Shown: piece after piece, positions 33,423 through 45,160 of the stretch
How the letters are laid out: each line of letters opens with the position of its first letter
Numbering within the stretch: the stretch's first letter is position 1
DNA from: Buxus sempervirens
Lineage: Eukaryota; Streptophyta; Magnoliopsida; Buxales; Buxaceae
NCBI GenBank assembly: GCA_947561395.2
Contig: OX387185.1
Span: 35,568,213-35,632,212, forward strand
Reading direction: 5' to 3'
Length of the DNA: 64,000 nt
Made by a program: the position numbers and the translations under genes
Notes under the pieces: model-generated
The model's input: the letters and a program-made list of their open reading frames with translations, nothing else
Told to the model about the DNA's origin: nothing
Databases searched by the model: none

Positions 33423-36390
33423 TGTAACGCCCCGAACCCGGGTCAGTGCAAACCGGCACCCAACCCGAACCTGGTTCGCTACTGTAACAACCCAAGTCCG
33501 GTTCAACAACCAAACTCTAGGTGTTACCACGAAGTTGGGGTCAAGTACACACCAAGATTCACAATAATTTTAAAACTTTAACTAAATATATCGGAGTTAC
33601 GGTGGCCAATAAAAACAATTCTTTATTCCATAATATCCATTCACTTTACAATAAGGTTTATTTAATCAACATGTGACCTTAATACCAATTACAATTCTAC
33701 CCATCAATTTAAAACCCCATCTTCGCGATCTCTCCAAGCAACCTGAAAAATAGGGAAAAACGGAGTGAGATTTACATCTCAGCAAGTAGCGGGTGCATGC
33801 AATTTGAAACAGTCCAATATAAGCAATAGTCATGAGGTATTCGATTAATCAACGATAAGACGAGAAATCCAAGTTATTCATGGCAATTACAAATAAGGCG
33901 ATGAAACAGATGATCATGTATAAATACCAATAACTTGATGTTAACGAGGTAAAACCGACAAAAGCGATAAAACACGTGCCATTGCAAGACTCACAAAGAT
34001 GATAAGTATTTGAGATGACACTCAACTAACTGCTATACCACCGTGCGGCTTAGGGGCAGTGCTACTTAATGATACTCAAGCCCCATGCAGCGTAGCTTAG
34101 ACAAGAGCCGTAGTCACCGACTTATTGCGCACGAACCCCGCAGAGTTGGCATGTACCACCAGCATGCAGCACCAGAATCAATACATGGAGTGAGGTTGCT
34201 TATCCACATGTACAGGGAATCACCAGCGGCTCACCGGGGTGTCCCTCCAGACATAGGACCTTCCCAGAGCAAACTAACTTGCAAGGGAAGCGTGCTCGCA
34301 TATAGGAATAACTCAACCCAAACTAAATACCACTTAGCTAACCAGCCAAAATTATGGATCCATATACAGCTAAGCCCACTGACACAAAACACGATAAACC
34401 ATATACGGGAGGACACGCTAATGTAGGAGGCATACACACTTTTACCCGTAAAGGATTACACATCTCTATACAGAGGATTACCCATCTCTGTCGTAAAAGA
34501 TAGTATCAAACTCTACCACAGAAGCCGTACCACTCAACTATAAAAGAAAAGCTAATAACTTCATACCACATACCAATCCATACCAGAATATTCAATTCCA
34601 AGTGAAAATCATGATTCAATCCTTAATAATCAAAATGAAGCCTTTTTCAAAATTTCATATGCAATTTCCCAAATATATTCAAAGTAAAGCTCATGTATCA
34701 TAAATTCGATAGAAATCAATGTTTCTCCAATTCCATAAACCAATATTCATATTAAACCTCAAAATTATGGAAATCAAATCCTACTTAGAGTTTTCTTTAT
34801 TAATCCCTTTATTAGAATCCAATTTCCTATCTTAACACCTAAATTAGTTTCTATTTAACTTTTCTGTATTTTTATTTTCCAGCACGTCCTACAGACCTAG
34901 AATGAAGTTTAAAAGATGTTTATAAGATATAAGTATCAGTAGTATTATTTCTAGCAATATCCATACCCTTTGACCCTTTTATAAACAATCCTTTCATTGA
35001 AACCTTCAGTTTATTGGATAATCTTTCCCATTTAATTTTATAATTTTTATACCTTAATTAGGTCCTTATAAAGATGCTAACATGCTTAACTAATCAGAAA
35101 ATTTATTGGATATTTATTCCTATTACAAAATTCCCAAAATCTGCAAATTTTACATAGAGCGCCGACTTCTACAGGGCTAGGCGATCCTAGGCGCTCGTGT
35201 AAAATTAAACAGAATTTTCCAGATTCTTAAAGTTCAGATTTTTAAGCCTTTACTATATGTTTTCTTGGTCTAAATTAATCTAAAAACTTTCTGAAACATA
35301 CTTAGAGCCTTCTAGAGTAATTTTTATAAATTAAATACCATCCTATAATTAATTTCATGATTAAACCAAGTTTTCTTCTTTATTTCAACAAATCCTTCAA
35401 TAATACCAATCAATAACATATAACCAATTTGATTTCATGTAAATACTGTTCCGACTAATCCGTTCAATTAATATTAAATCACAGAAAACGAAATCATGCA
35501 ATTCCTCACGTTTTCCAAGGGTTACTACTTGCCTTATATGCTAAATCCTTCTTCCATTGAAACTTCTAATTCTGGACCTTACTTTTGCTCCCCAAATGCA
35601 CCAAGCTAGACTCTTCCAATTCAAATCTCCACCGTACACAATGTATTTCCATTAGTGATGAACAAAACCTCCAAATTTTAAGGCGATCCACCATACGGAT
35701 TTTCCTCAATCATGTTTTGATGATGGCTTGTCAGACACCTCCATTAGCCACCTTCTTCCTTTCTCTCCCTCTTTTCTCTCAATAAATAACCCGCGAAAAT
35801 TCCCTCTTGTCTAACCTTAGTCTCCTATTTATATTAGGCTTTAGAAGTCCTAAACCAACCCTAATTGGCTACTTTAATTTGGGCTAACCCAACCATGGTC
35901 TAGTTAAAGTCTAATCCTTCTAATTTAATTCCTACTTTTTCTCCTTCTATTTTTCTAGTTAAACAATGCTAATTAAGTTTTTTATTATCTAAACTCCTAT
36001 TTATAACCTATTTTCGTGCAAAATATTTAATTAAACATTATTATCACCTAAAACCTTATTTTCTCCAAATTAAGACGTGAAATCTCCTAATTACCCTTTT
36101 TCCCACTTTTAGGCTTTTATTAATTTCTTTTAATTTCTAACTTGTCAAAATAATTTATTTTCTTCTATTTTCTAATTCTGGTTATTATTTAATGATCTAA
36201 TTATTAATTACCTTTTTCTGAAAATTACCAAAATACCATTTTTATTCTTTTGGGCTAATTTCATTAAAATTCTTTCCTTATTTACAATTTTTGACCTATT
36301 TGAATTAGTTACCTCTAAATCTTCACTTAACTCATATTTTCTTTTATTTATTATTTATTTATTTATTTGGTGGAAATTCGGGGTTTTACA
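33423..36390. mobile_element. Solo LTR of a second LTR lineage, possibly Tekay/Del-like
   Basis: A 2,968 bp sequence beginning TGTAACGCCCCGA and ending TCGGGGTTTTACA, flanked by the duplication GGGCA (33418-33422 and 36391-36395). The TG...CA ends, their inverted similarity, the length and the lack of coding sequence point to a solo LTR. The TGTAACRCCCC-type terminus suits Tekay/Del chromoviruses, but the family call rests on the ends and length alone. It has no gene, and orientation is uncertain. Confidence 0.8.
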
Positions 36391-37143
36391 GGGCATGACC
36401 GCAATATATATGCGGTCACACGTAATTTTCGCGAATTTTCAAATGCTCAATTTTGAGCCATATTTACCACTCTTACCTCTCTCTAGGAGGTTCGTCCTCC
36501 CCTTTTTACCCTCTGTTGGTTCTCAAATTTACCCTAACTCAAGTTTTAAAACTTAGTTGGAACATTCTAGAACCTTATTTTGGGCTACCCTTGTGACAAC
36601 CCATGCCCTTTCTCTTGCCTATAAATAGAGGGTCTCTCCTCTAGCAAATGGTAGAGGATTGAAGATCAGAAGAGCTCCAAGTGAAGAAGAGAACCCTTGC
36701 CTCTTTGCTTTCTCAAGTCCAGGTAAGCCTCTCTCCCCTTTTATTTTCTATTTTTAATTTTTAGGATTATTCTGATCTTCTCCCTTTCTGTAGAATAAGG
36801 CCGAATTCACTTTTATTCTTTGATCTTTTACTTTTGATTTGATTTTTATTTAGCAAGCCTTTCTTTTACAAAAAACATGAACAATACTTGGTAACCACCT
36901 TGTGTGGATGAATAGGGGTGCCTAACACCTTCCCCTATTCATAACCTAATCTCCTTACCCATCTCTAGATTTTTTATTATTTTTAGTAGACTTATTTTTA
37001 TTCAAATTTTCCCTTTTTTATTTTATTTGATTATTTTGGTGTCCATTCACACCTAAAAAAAAGAATGGTGGCGATTCCTTTATTTTTATTGAGCCAGTGT
37101 GATGATTAGGAAGTCATTGAATTGATTTTTCCCATATCTCACA

Positions 37144-37540
37144 CTCCCGCAGGAGGTCACATTTCACCCACAGGTGGTAATCACATATCTCCCCTGTGGA
37201 ATGCAATCCAATTTGGATTACATCTCCCCAAACAGGAGGTCACATCTCACCTGTAGGTGATAATCACATATCTCTTCTGTGGGATGCAATCCAATCTGAA
37301 TTACATCTCCCCCAACAAAAGGTCACATCTCACCCGCAGGTGGTAATCACATATTTCCCTTGTAGGATGCAATCCAATCTAGACTATGTCTCCCCCAACA
37401 GGAGGTCACATCTCACTCGCAGGTGGTAATCACGTATCTCTCCTGTGGGATGTAATCCAATCTGAATTACATCTCCCCCACATGAAGGTCACATCTTACC
37501 TGCAGGTGGTAATCACATATCACATCCACAGATGGTAAAC
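37144..37540. repeat. Tandem repeat of about 85 bp, 4 to 5 copies
   Basis: Units open with a GCAGGAGGTCACAT-like phrase near 37150, 37233, 37318, 37400 and 37485 and include GGTGGTAATCACATATCTC and GGATGCAATCCAATCT. The copies are imperfect and carry no gene. The origin is unknown; it may be part of an older LTR into which element D inserted. Confidence 0.8.
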
Positions 37541-37638
37541 AATTCTCCTATTGCCATCATGGCAGTTAATCCACAATCCAAATTATATTTATATATATAT
37601 AAAACAATTTGTTCCTAACCAATCGATGTTCCAAAACC

Positions 37639-37847
37639 TAGGGGTGCAACTCGGTCCGGTTAAAACCGACCCAAACCGACTTCGGTTCGATTTGGTTCGG
37701 TTTTATAGTGGTTCGGTTCAGTTTCGGTCCAAAAATCCCTGATCGGTTTTGGGTTTCATGTTCAGTTAAATCGAACCAAACCGAACCCGAACCGAAACCG
37801 AACCGAATTCATGTATTTCCTTAAACCGAACTGAACTGAACCGAATT

Positions 37848-37880
<33 letters not shown>

Positions 37881-38194
37881 ATATAATATAATATAATATA
37901 TGTTAAACTTTTAAAGTTTATCTTTAAACTTTAAGGATATTAAAAAAAAAAACCTTTGTTTGAGATAAGAATATATTGGTCTAACCCGAACAGAACCGAA
38001 CCGAATAGTTTTCATGTAGTTTGGTTTGATTCAGTTTGGGTTTCAGTTTTTTTTATATATTTTCGGTTCGGTTTTCGGTTTAGTTGGTTCAGTTTTTAAT
38101 TCGGTTTGGTTCGGTTCAGTTTAACTATATATATTTTCAGTTTGGTCTTGGGTTGACATCAACTCGGACCGAACCGAACCGAGTTTCACCCTTA
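37639..38194. mobile_element. hAT-type MITE, 556 bp, with 8 bp target duplication
   Basis: Terminal inverted repeats TAGGGGTGCAACTCGG and CCGAGTTTCACCCTTA are flanked by a perfect 8 bp duplication CCAAAACC (37631-37638 and 38195-38202), the hAT signature. The interior is built of CGGTTCGGTT-like words on both strands, so it could fold on itself, with a TA microsatellite at 37847-37907. There is no transposase, so it is non-autonomous. Confidence 0.85.
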
Positions 38195-38202
38195 CCAAAA
38201 CC

Positions 38203-39464
38203 TTGTTCCAAAATCAGTTCATCTGTTTGTAATCACAATGTTTGAGTCTAGTGATATAATAATTAAGGTAATAGAAAATTTAATTGATTAATGATAGTGG
38301 TGGGGTCGATTAAAGTAAACAAAAGTATTTAAGGTTTAGTGATAGTCAATAAAGTAAACAAAAGTTACTAAAATTTAGTGATGAAATGGTTACAAAGGTT
38401 ATTTAGGGTGGTCGCCCAACACATTGCTTGGGCGATCTCTCTAACATAATAAAAAAAAGTGGTCGCCCAACACATTGCTTGGGCGACCTCTCTAACATAA
38501 TAAAAAAAAAGTGGTCGCTCAACACATTGCTTGGGCGACCCCTCCAACATAAAAAAAAAAAAACAAAGGTATTTAAAAGCCGAATTAAAAATCAACGGGC
38601 GCTCAACCCTGGTCGCTCAGGCGACCTAGTTGGGCGATCTAATAAATTAAAAATAGAATTTTCAAAACAACGAGTGCTCAGGTGGGCGCCCAGGCGATCC
38701 CTTAGGTGACCTACCCCAAAATTACACTTTTAACTGTCGCTCAACCCATCGTTCAGACAATCAGTTGGGCAACTTGCGTTCTAAAAATTTCTAAAGTATA
38801 GACAACCATATCGCTTAGGCGATCGTGCCAAGCGTTCGACTAACGACGGCTAATCCAACTTTCAAAATCTGGTTTTCAAACATCAAACTACATATATGAA
38901 TCAACTCTAATCTTCAAAACATATACAAATCATACTTCCAAATCATGCAGAACGATCAAAACACCATAAAACTAAATCTTTACTAAACGGGTGTGCTACC
39001 TACCTCTGATTGATCGAAAACTCCTTCTTCCTCCTCTTTCTTCTTACTGTTGGTTATGATCTCTTCCTTTTCAGCAATCCAACTCCTTCTAGGATGTAGA
39101 TCTCCTTAAGATCAGCAAGAATCCACAACTTCTCCTTCTCCTCTCTCGGTGCTCTCAGCCGCTAGAGACTCTACGCATGATGTAGGTATACGATTAATTG
39201 TATAAAACCCTATTTTATTCCATGCGATCCCATGTATCTCCCCTCTACCAACTTCCATACAACTAACCAATCAAATTAAAAACAACTTTTAACTTTATAC
39301 TTACCTCATTATCTCATGATCCAACGGTTGGATTTGCTTCATCTTTTGGATCTCCTCCTCCCACGTAATCATCTCTATAATCCAATAATAGATTTAAAAA
39401 AACACACACATTAAATTTTGGAATTTAATTAATTTAAAATTTCTGGAAATTTCGGGGTCTTACA
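38203..39464 (+). mobile_element. Decayed LTR end with palindromic GGTCGCCCAA clusters
   Basis: No gene. The segment ends in TTTCGGGGTCTTACA at 39464, like the end of the solo LTR at 33423-36390, so it is probably the 3' part of a related, older LTR whose start I cannot find. It contains three dyads at 38410-38541 and further degenerate GGCGAYC words to about 38860. Confidence 0.45.
38410..38541. repeat. Three tandem copies of a GGTCGCCCAA-N8-TTGGGCGACC palindrome
   Basis: Palindromes with 10 bp arms and an 8 bp centre begin at 38410, 38461 and 38513, with A-rich spacers (pitch 51-52 bp). The second copy is perfect; the others differ by one base each. Confidence 0.85.
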
Positions 39465-41150
39465 GATATATCGAACTTGTGTGAAAAATTAACCCCTTGG
39501 AAACGAGTTACGGTTTTATTACGTAACCTGGATCTAGGGCGTTATAGACATCTCCACTCCAATATGCCAGATAAGTTTTGAATTTAATATAAATAAGTTA
39601 TGCATATTTTATTAATGTCTCGGTCAGGTAACAAATGATCCATGACAACTATATTTTTATTTAGCGACAGATGACCCATAACAAGTCATTATATGGTTAA
39701 CATGTTAAGTATGTAAAATGGTCATCTACAATAGGAATCTTATCTATACATAGGAATTTATTTAGTGTAGAAAGCTAATATGATTGAAGTAGGTAGTTAT
39801 CTATACAATACATATAGCGAGGATGCAAGATTTGGGCTTGGCATTTCATCCCCAAAATGCCCCTCAGCTTTTCCTCATTTTACAAAATTTGTTATGCTAC
39901 ATCAGCATGCAATTTGGGCTCTTGCTTTTAATGTTTAAAATTTCTTTTAAGTGGGCTCCAAAAAACCATTTACAAATTAGTGTTTTGTATTTTGTTATGC
40001 AGGACTTGAAATTGGATAGAGACCATTTTTGAAATATTTGCTGATCCAATGGTGAGTGGGGTGTACATGTCTGTGAATGACGATGATGTATACACCCCAC
40101 TTATTGTTGGATCAACAGATCTTCTATCATAGGCTCCAACTAATATGGTCTCGTTACGCAGGTAGCGCTTGGAGTACTCCAGAAACTAAATAAAAGAATC
40201 TGATTATTTGGGATCAAGGGATCATTAGCATATGTGGTTTTTGAAATTGATGATCTCACGGTTAGGGCAAGAGCGTGAATCACATCAAAACAGACCATGA
40301 TAATGTCTTTGAAAAGATGCCTTTTCGGCTTAAGGAATCGGGACAAAGGCTTTAACGTGGAGACCCAAATGGCTTTAACTTTTTCAGACAACTGACATAG
40401 TGGGGCCCACACGCGAGCTCCACCAAGTAGGAATCTGACCAAGTGTCGTCCAAAGTCCAATGGGTCAGAAACCATTGGTTCGGTTGTGAAACAAAGAATA
40501 TCACGTGCTTGACCGGACCGGCGGCCGTAGAAGCTGTGGTCTCACGAGTCTCCCCCTTATGGAAAAGTAAAGCTACATCCACTGGTAGAGATGGGACCCA
40601 TCTCTCACTCGTGTTTTCTTTTTGGGTTTTGCAGTTTCTTGCTTTTTTTTCATGGATTCCACTGTATATAATGAAGAAAGTTTGATGTCCCAAGAAAATT
40701 TAAAAATATATATAAATAAAAAGAAAAGAAGCCTTGACTGTTGGAAAAATGGAAAATAGTAACTTTAATTTTTTTTCATTTTTTTTTATTGTTTGCTTCA
40801 CTAGAGCAACTAACTAAAAGGTCTGATTAAGATGTGATTTTCCCACAAGTGATTCACATAACTTGTTCCAAATTATCTATTTAATGTGTAAACATTTAAG
40901 TTCATAAGCACTACAAATGGAATGAAAATGGTTCTTTTATTCTTATGGTGCTTGCAGGCATCAAAATTTTGTACAAAGCCGAAAACCACATTTGTAAATG
41001 GATTTGTAAAAGAATAGGTTATTAAATGTAATTGGGTGCCCATATAAAATACACAAAATTTGTGTGTAACAATGCCATCCTAACCTACGCCTCTCCCTTA
41101 CAGTAATTTATATCTTTAGAAGTTTTATAATTATACAAAATTATGATATA
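39465..41150. other. Unassigned sequence without recognisable gene
   Basis: AT-rich sequence with several short open frames but no domain, repeat or terminal structure I recognise. The only structured item is an imperfect hairpin at 40039-40117. It may be old, decayed transposon sequence or unique intergenic DNA. Confidence 0.4.
40039..40117. repeat. Imperfect hairpin of about 79 bp
   Basis: The left arm TGCTGATCCAATGGTGAG plus GTGGGGTGTACAT pairs with a right arm GATGTATACACCCCAC plus TTATTGTTGGATCAACA around a short loop. It could be a small MITE remnant or a precursor-like fold; I see no evidence to choose. Confidence 0.4.
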
Positions 41151-41151
41151 T

Positions 41152-42130
41152 CTATCTATATCTATACTATTAATAAAGAGAAGAGGGGGGAATATTCCTT
41201 CCAGATTTTGGTCCCTTTTTTCATTTTCCAAACATTATCCTCCCCAAACAAAACAATCCTCCACTATTGTAACTACCTTGGGTTGTTTATCAAAGTGGGC
41301 CCACGTTTTCTACACGCATAGCGTGTGCGCAACCCCTTAATTTACATTAAGCGAGGGCATATAAAAATGATCGAATTAGATATTAAGAGAAAAAAATAAC
41401 ATGAATTAGAGTCTAAGGAGAAGAATGGAGGATAAGTAGGCTTAAGTGGAAGATATTGAAGGCTTGAATTGAGCTTTCATTAGCTTCTATTTTTATCCAA
41501 AGGATCCTTAAATTTGAAAATTCTTGCTCTATTCAATTAAGGGCAAATATGACAATATACATTTGAATCAAATTGTGGATATCTTTTGGAAAAATTTCCA
41601 GGAATCAAATTGATTCAACTCATGCACTAAGATGAAATTTCCTTTAAAGTCCCACCCAAGGTTGCATCAGTATGAGAAAATCTCAAGCATGAAATTATGC
41701 TAGAAACTGCTAACAGAAGAATAAAAGTCATTCACTCACAGAGAAAGTTTCAAACATGCCATAATGCTGGAAACTAGTAACAAAAGAATAAGACATTTTA
41801 ATCTAAAAAAACATCAAATGAGAAAATTTCTTGGTAATGACAATAATGGTCTTAGTCTTGACAATTCATGTCTTGTTAGATGTGGGCTTTTGCCCTTATT
41901 GATTTTGATAAGATAAACTAGCAGGGTATACGTGCACTACTGCACGTTGTGGGAGGGAACAGTTGCATGACTGAGTATTGAGTTTCAGAAAAATTGAGGG
42001 ATTTTTTTTACCATTGTACCCTTTTATTAATATATCTTCATGATGGTTTGTATGGGCTGTTCTGGAAAGTCTTACACTTTGTTGGCATAAATCCTAAGGG
42101 GAATCCTCGCATTATATATAGTATAGATTG
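41152..42130. mobile_element. Possible non-autonomous Helitron-like or foldback element
   Basis: The left edge TCTATACTATTAATAAAG and right edge GCATTATATATAGTATAGA share an inverted TCTATACTAT end. The roughly 0.98 kb between them has no gene, and no clear target duplication is visible, which would suit a Helitron. A diagnostic CTRR end with adjacent hairpin is not clear, so this call is tentative. Confidence 0.3.
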
Positions 42131-42859
42131 ATAAAATTTTAATCCAGTTTGCAATTCGTGGAACCAACTTGGAATTTGTGGTGTCGAAAATAAGGATTTG
42201 ATATAGGCACAAAAAAGCAATATTGTGCAAAATATTTCCCTAAAAAAAGAAACATGCGAGTAAAAGAATTGAAAATGAAACATTCTACCGGAGATGAAGA
42301 TTATGAATGTGGGCTTTGTGGTTCTTTGAAGTTGATATTTTATTTACAAAGAGAAAACAATTTTCCATTGTCAACAAAAAAACAAAAAAACAAAAAACAC
42401 AAAAACAAAAACAAAAAAAGAGAAAAATAATTTGGTTTAAGTGCAAATTTGGAAAAATTGAGAGAGAGAGAGATGGGCAGAGGGAAGAATTTTTACCTTG
42501 TCTTCTCCTCATCACTAGACAAGAAAAGCTTTTGAATAGGCAATTTTAGCTTTTACTTTAGAGGTCGGTTAAGGCACCATCTGGTTCTTCCATAAATACA
42601 AATTGCCTCACATGTCATTCTTATTTTTAAAATCTTAAACCCTAAACCATAATGCTTGAGGTTTAATCATGACATCATTAGTTTATTGGGCTTTTTGCAC
42701 CCATATCCCTACATTATGAGAAATTAATTTGCATCTATATCCTCTTCTTTTTAGTATTTATATTTATGTCCCTCTATTTAACAGAATCTTTACAGTTATA
42801 CCCTGACGTTAAAGTCTGTTAACCTTTATTGTTTATTTTTACTAAATTACTAAAATAAC
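42131..42859. other. Unassigned sequence left of element B
   Basis: AT-rich, with an A-rich run at 42378-42430 and no recognisable gene. The five bases before element B (ATAAC, 42855-42859) should be its left target duplication; the right copy is outside the window. Confidence 0.4.
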
Positions 42860-42950
42860 TGTAGACACCCCAAATTGCACAAACAATCATCAAAAATCAT
42901 TATCTCCTGGAAAGCCAGCACAGAATTTGAAGAAAATAAACTTTTACCTG

Positions 42951-43090
42951 TATCCGGATACTCAATCCGGATACAAGTACTCCTTCCCGTATCCGGATAC
43001 TCATACCGGATACATGTGAGCCTTAGTGTATCCGGTACCATGTACCGGATACCTTAAGGCCCTTTGTTATCCGGTCTGATATACCGGATA
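42951..43090. promoter_or_regulatory. Dyad array, four TATCCGG-N9-CCGGATA units, 39 bp pitch (5' LTR of B)
   Basis: Units begin at 42951, 42990, 43029 and 43068, exactly 39 bp apart. All arms are intact apart from one AATCCGG-type context on the first right arm. The array lies about 155 bp upstream of the TATA region. Confidence 0.92.
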
Positions 43091-43362
43091 CCTTAAGTTT
43101 GCTCAAAATTAGGGTTTTCCGAGAGCTTTTCACTTTTACCATCATGTCCCTCATTAAATGAGGGGAAATCGCGGAAATGACCTTAGGGTTAAGGTTGGAG
43201 GGGTTCTAGACATTAATTTGTGTCTACCAATGACCTTAGCCTTTGCCTCTAAATAGGAGCCTCCTCCTTGAGCAAATGGCACACAACTCTTGTTTTGAAT
43301 TCTCGCAAAGAAGAACTCCAAGAGAAGAAGAAAACCGATGTGGAATCGCCTCCAGCACTCAG

Positions 43363-43437
43363 GTAAGCCTCAACTTTTCTTTTTATTTTCTGTCTTTACA
43401 TTCCTAGATCTAGATCTCTTCTTCTACCTTTCTGTAG
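43363..43437 (+). other. Candidate mini-intron in the LTR leader (B)
   Basis: Donor CTCAG/GTAAGCC, pyrimidine-rich body and acceptor TTTCTGTAG, 75 nt. It has the same place and nearly the same length as in four other LTR types of this window. Splicing is inferred. Confidence 0.5.
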
Positions 43438-45141
43438 TGTAAAGCCTTGATTGTATGTGTGGAAATCCTTCCCCGGCTCAAAGTATCTCAAGACTCCCCT
43501 AGCCGTAAAACGTGAAGGCGGATCTAGGAGAAACAAGACTGGGGATTGACCCTAGTGCTAGAACCTATGTAGTATAAGGCCTTTTTGATTGATTATAAAC
43601 CGTTCCATATTCAAAGTACCCTTGATTATCTTAAAGAGAACAGAGGGAAACGATAATGGAACGGAACCCTAGGCTATGCTAGAACCTATTTTGTTGAATC
43701 TATATGCATGTTGTATTGATCTTGTTTGGTTTTTTTACACTTGCACATACATATCATTATTTTGGCGGGATAGGCTCATATTTGGGGTTTATTGCATTTA
43801 TTGTGATAAAACTCAAATAAATGGCCTCAATCAAATTCTGGAGTATTTTTAAATGTTTTTTAAAGGTTTTGGATTCATCTCACACGAATCACACACTTTT
43901 TGTCAATTTTCGGATTTGGTTTTCTTCAAAAGTGGCTTAGCTTGACAGCACCTGTACCCTTACTTCGGACGTCCGTAACTTCATCATCCGGATGAATTTT
44001 GGGGCGATTCTAGAACCATGGGAAAGGTGAGGCTGTCTAGTTTATGTCCACCAAATTTCATGAATTTCTATCTAGCCGATTTTTGACACCTCTCTGTCGA
44101 AGTTGAGTGGACAGTTCAGGTCCAAGTACAGAACTTGTCACTTTGACGGACCGCCATGTGTTCGTTTTAAGTCCGATTTGAGTGGTTTTTATTTCTGAGT
44201 ACTCCTTTATGAGTCTATTTTCAAATCCAGTTGGTTTCATAATTGTTGGATTCCATTTGAATTATTGGTAGCCGATTTACTCAGAACTGCTCATTTGCAT
44301 TTTTCTGGGTAAATCTGTGATCTTCGGGGCCTGTTCGGGAGACCACCCAAGGCACGTCCGAAGGGATTTTTGTATGAGGCTAGTTTCTTTGGAAAGATGG
44401 CCATATAAACTTCAATCACACCAAATTTCGTGAACTTTTATGCAGTGGATTTTTCTAGACAATTTTCCAAAGTTGCCCACTTACTACTTTTAAAAATCCC
44501 CAACAGCAACTTCAAAGGAGCATAACTCCTGGATTTTTCATCGGAATGAAGTGAAATTTTGCATGAGACTCTTATTTACCCTAATCTTTCAAATGGATTT
44601 GGTTTGGTTCAATTCAGAATTGGATTTGAATGGTTTTAAGGCAAATGGCATACTTTTTACCAAATTTCCCGGATTTGATTTAACTTGGTTTTGATCAACT
44701 TGTGCTTTGATTTCCACCTCTTTAATGTTCCAGAAGTGATATTAACATAAGAGGAGATCTAAAATCCATTTGGGTCTCCATGTGAATATATCATACACTT
44801 GTTCCTTTTTCAAGGCTTTTTCATGATTTTTAGCAAGCTTCTTATTTTCTTTTTAGCATGAACATACACTTGGCAACCACTTCGTGTGGATGAATGGGGG
44901 TGCCTAACACCTTCCCCCGTTCATAATCTAATCCCCTTACCCATCTCTGGATTTGATTTTCAAGTAGGGTTATTTTTATCCTAGAATTTGTCTTTTAGCT
45001 ATTTTTGCCTACTTTTGAATTCTTTGGTGTCCATTCTCACCCCAAAATCATGAATGGTGGCGACTCTCCCAATTTTTGCGTTGAGCCCGTGTGTTGACGG
45101 AGGGATGATCACTCCGGTGATTTTTTCCCATGTCTCACAAC

Positions 45142-45160
45142 TGGCGACTCTGCTGGGGAC
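45142..45160 (+). promoter_or_regulatory. Primer binding site of element B
   Basis: TGGCGACTCTGCTGGGGAC begins two bases after the LTR and is identical to the element A primer site. It fits a tRNA-Arg primer, as known for Ogre/Tat. Confidence 0.85.

Larger units (their letters stand above)
27187..37143 (+). mobile_element. Element D: 3' part of an older Tat element with nested insertions
   Basis: Sense orientation is plus, because its polypurine tract and 3' LTR (33238-37143) lie to the right and its PMD gene is read on the minus strand. Within the window: a PMD gene fragment, the solo LTR at 28728-31206, the PMD first exon and leader, a CCGCA-type dyad array, the polypurine tract, and the 3' LTR with a second nested solo LTR. 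The gag-pol part would lie to the left beyond LTR C, outside the window. It is the host of three later insertions and so is the oldest Tat element here. Broken by insertions and decay. Confidence 0.85.
33238..37143 (+). repeat. Element D 3' LTR, split by a nested solo LTR
   Basis: Begins TGTAGACACC at 33238 and ends ATATCTCACA at 37143; without the insertion at 33423-36390 it is about 0.93 kb, the shortest Tat LTR here. It holds a CCGCA dyad array, a TATA box (TATAAATAG at 36620), a 71 nt mini-intron candidate (36723-36793) and the conserved tail. The middle section found in other LTRs is largely missing. Confidence 0.85.
42860..45139 (+). repeat. Element B 5' LTR
   Basis: A 2,280 bp LTR from TGTAGACACC to TCTCACA. 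It contains a TATCCGG dyad array (42951-43090), a TATA region (near 43248), a 75 nt mini-intron candidate (43363-43437), the conserved GGGGTGCCTAACACC block near 44897 and an internal TGGCGACTCT word at 45058. Related along its length to the solo LTRs at 2064 and 28728. Confidence 0.95.

Noticed and set aside
34085-34437. Open frames of 113 and 68 residues in the solo LTR
   Set aside because: On opposite strands of the same segment, no recognisable domain, inside a solo LTR.
39823-40693. Several frames of 66-113 residues in unassigned DNA, considered as a host gene
   Set aside because: Overlapping on both strands, no domain, no splice-supported structure or similarity I recognise.
42951-43090. 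Dyad arrays taken as a CRISPR array
   Set aside because: Repeats are palindromic half-sites in plant LTRs, the spacers are short (16 bp or 11 bp), there are no cas genes and arrays recur at matching places in transposons.
45142-45160. Primer site region as a tRNA gene
   Set aside because: Only the complement of a tRNA 3' end is present; no cloverleaf.
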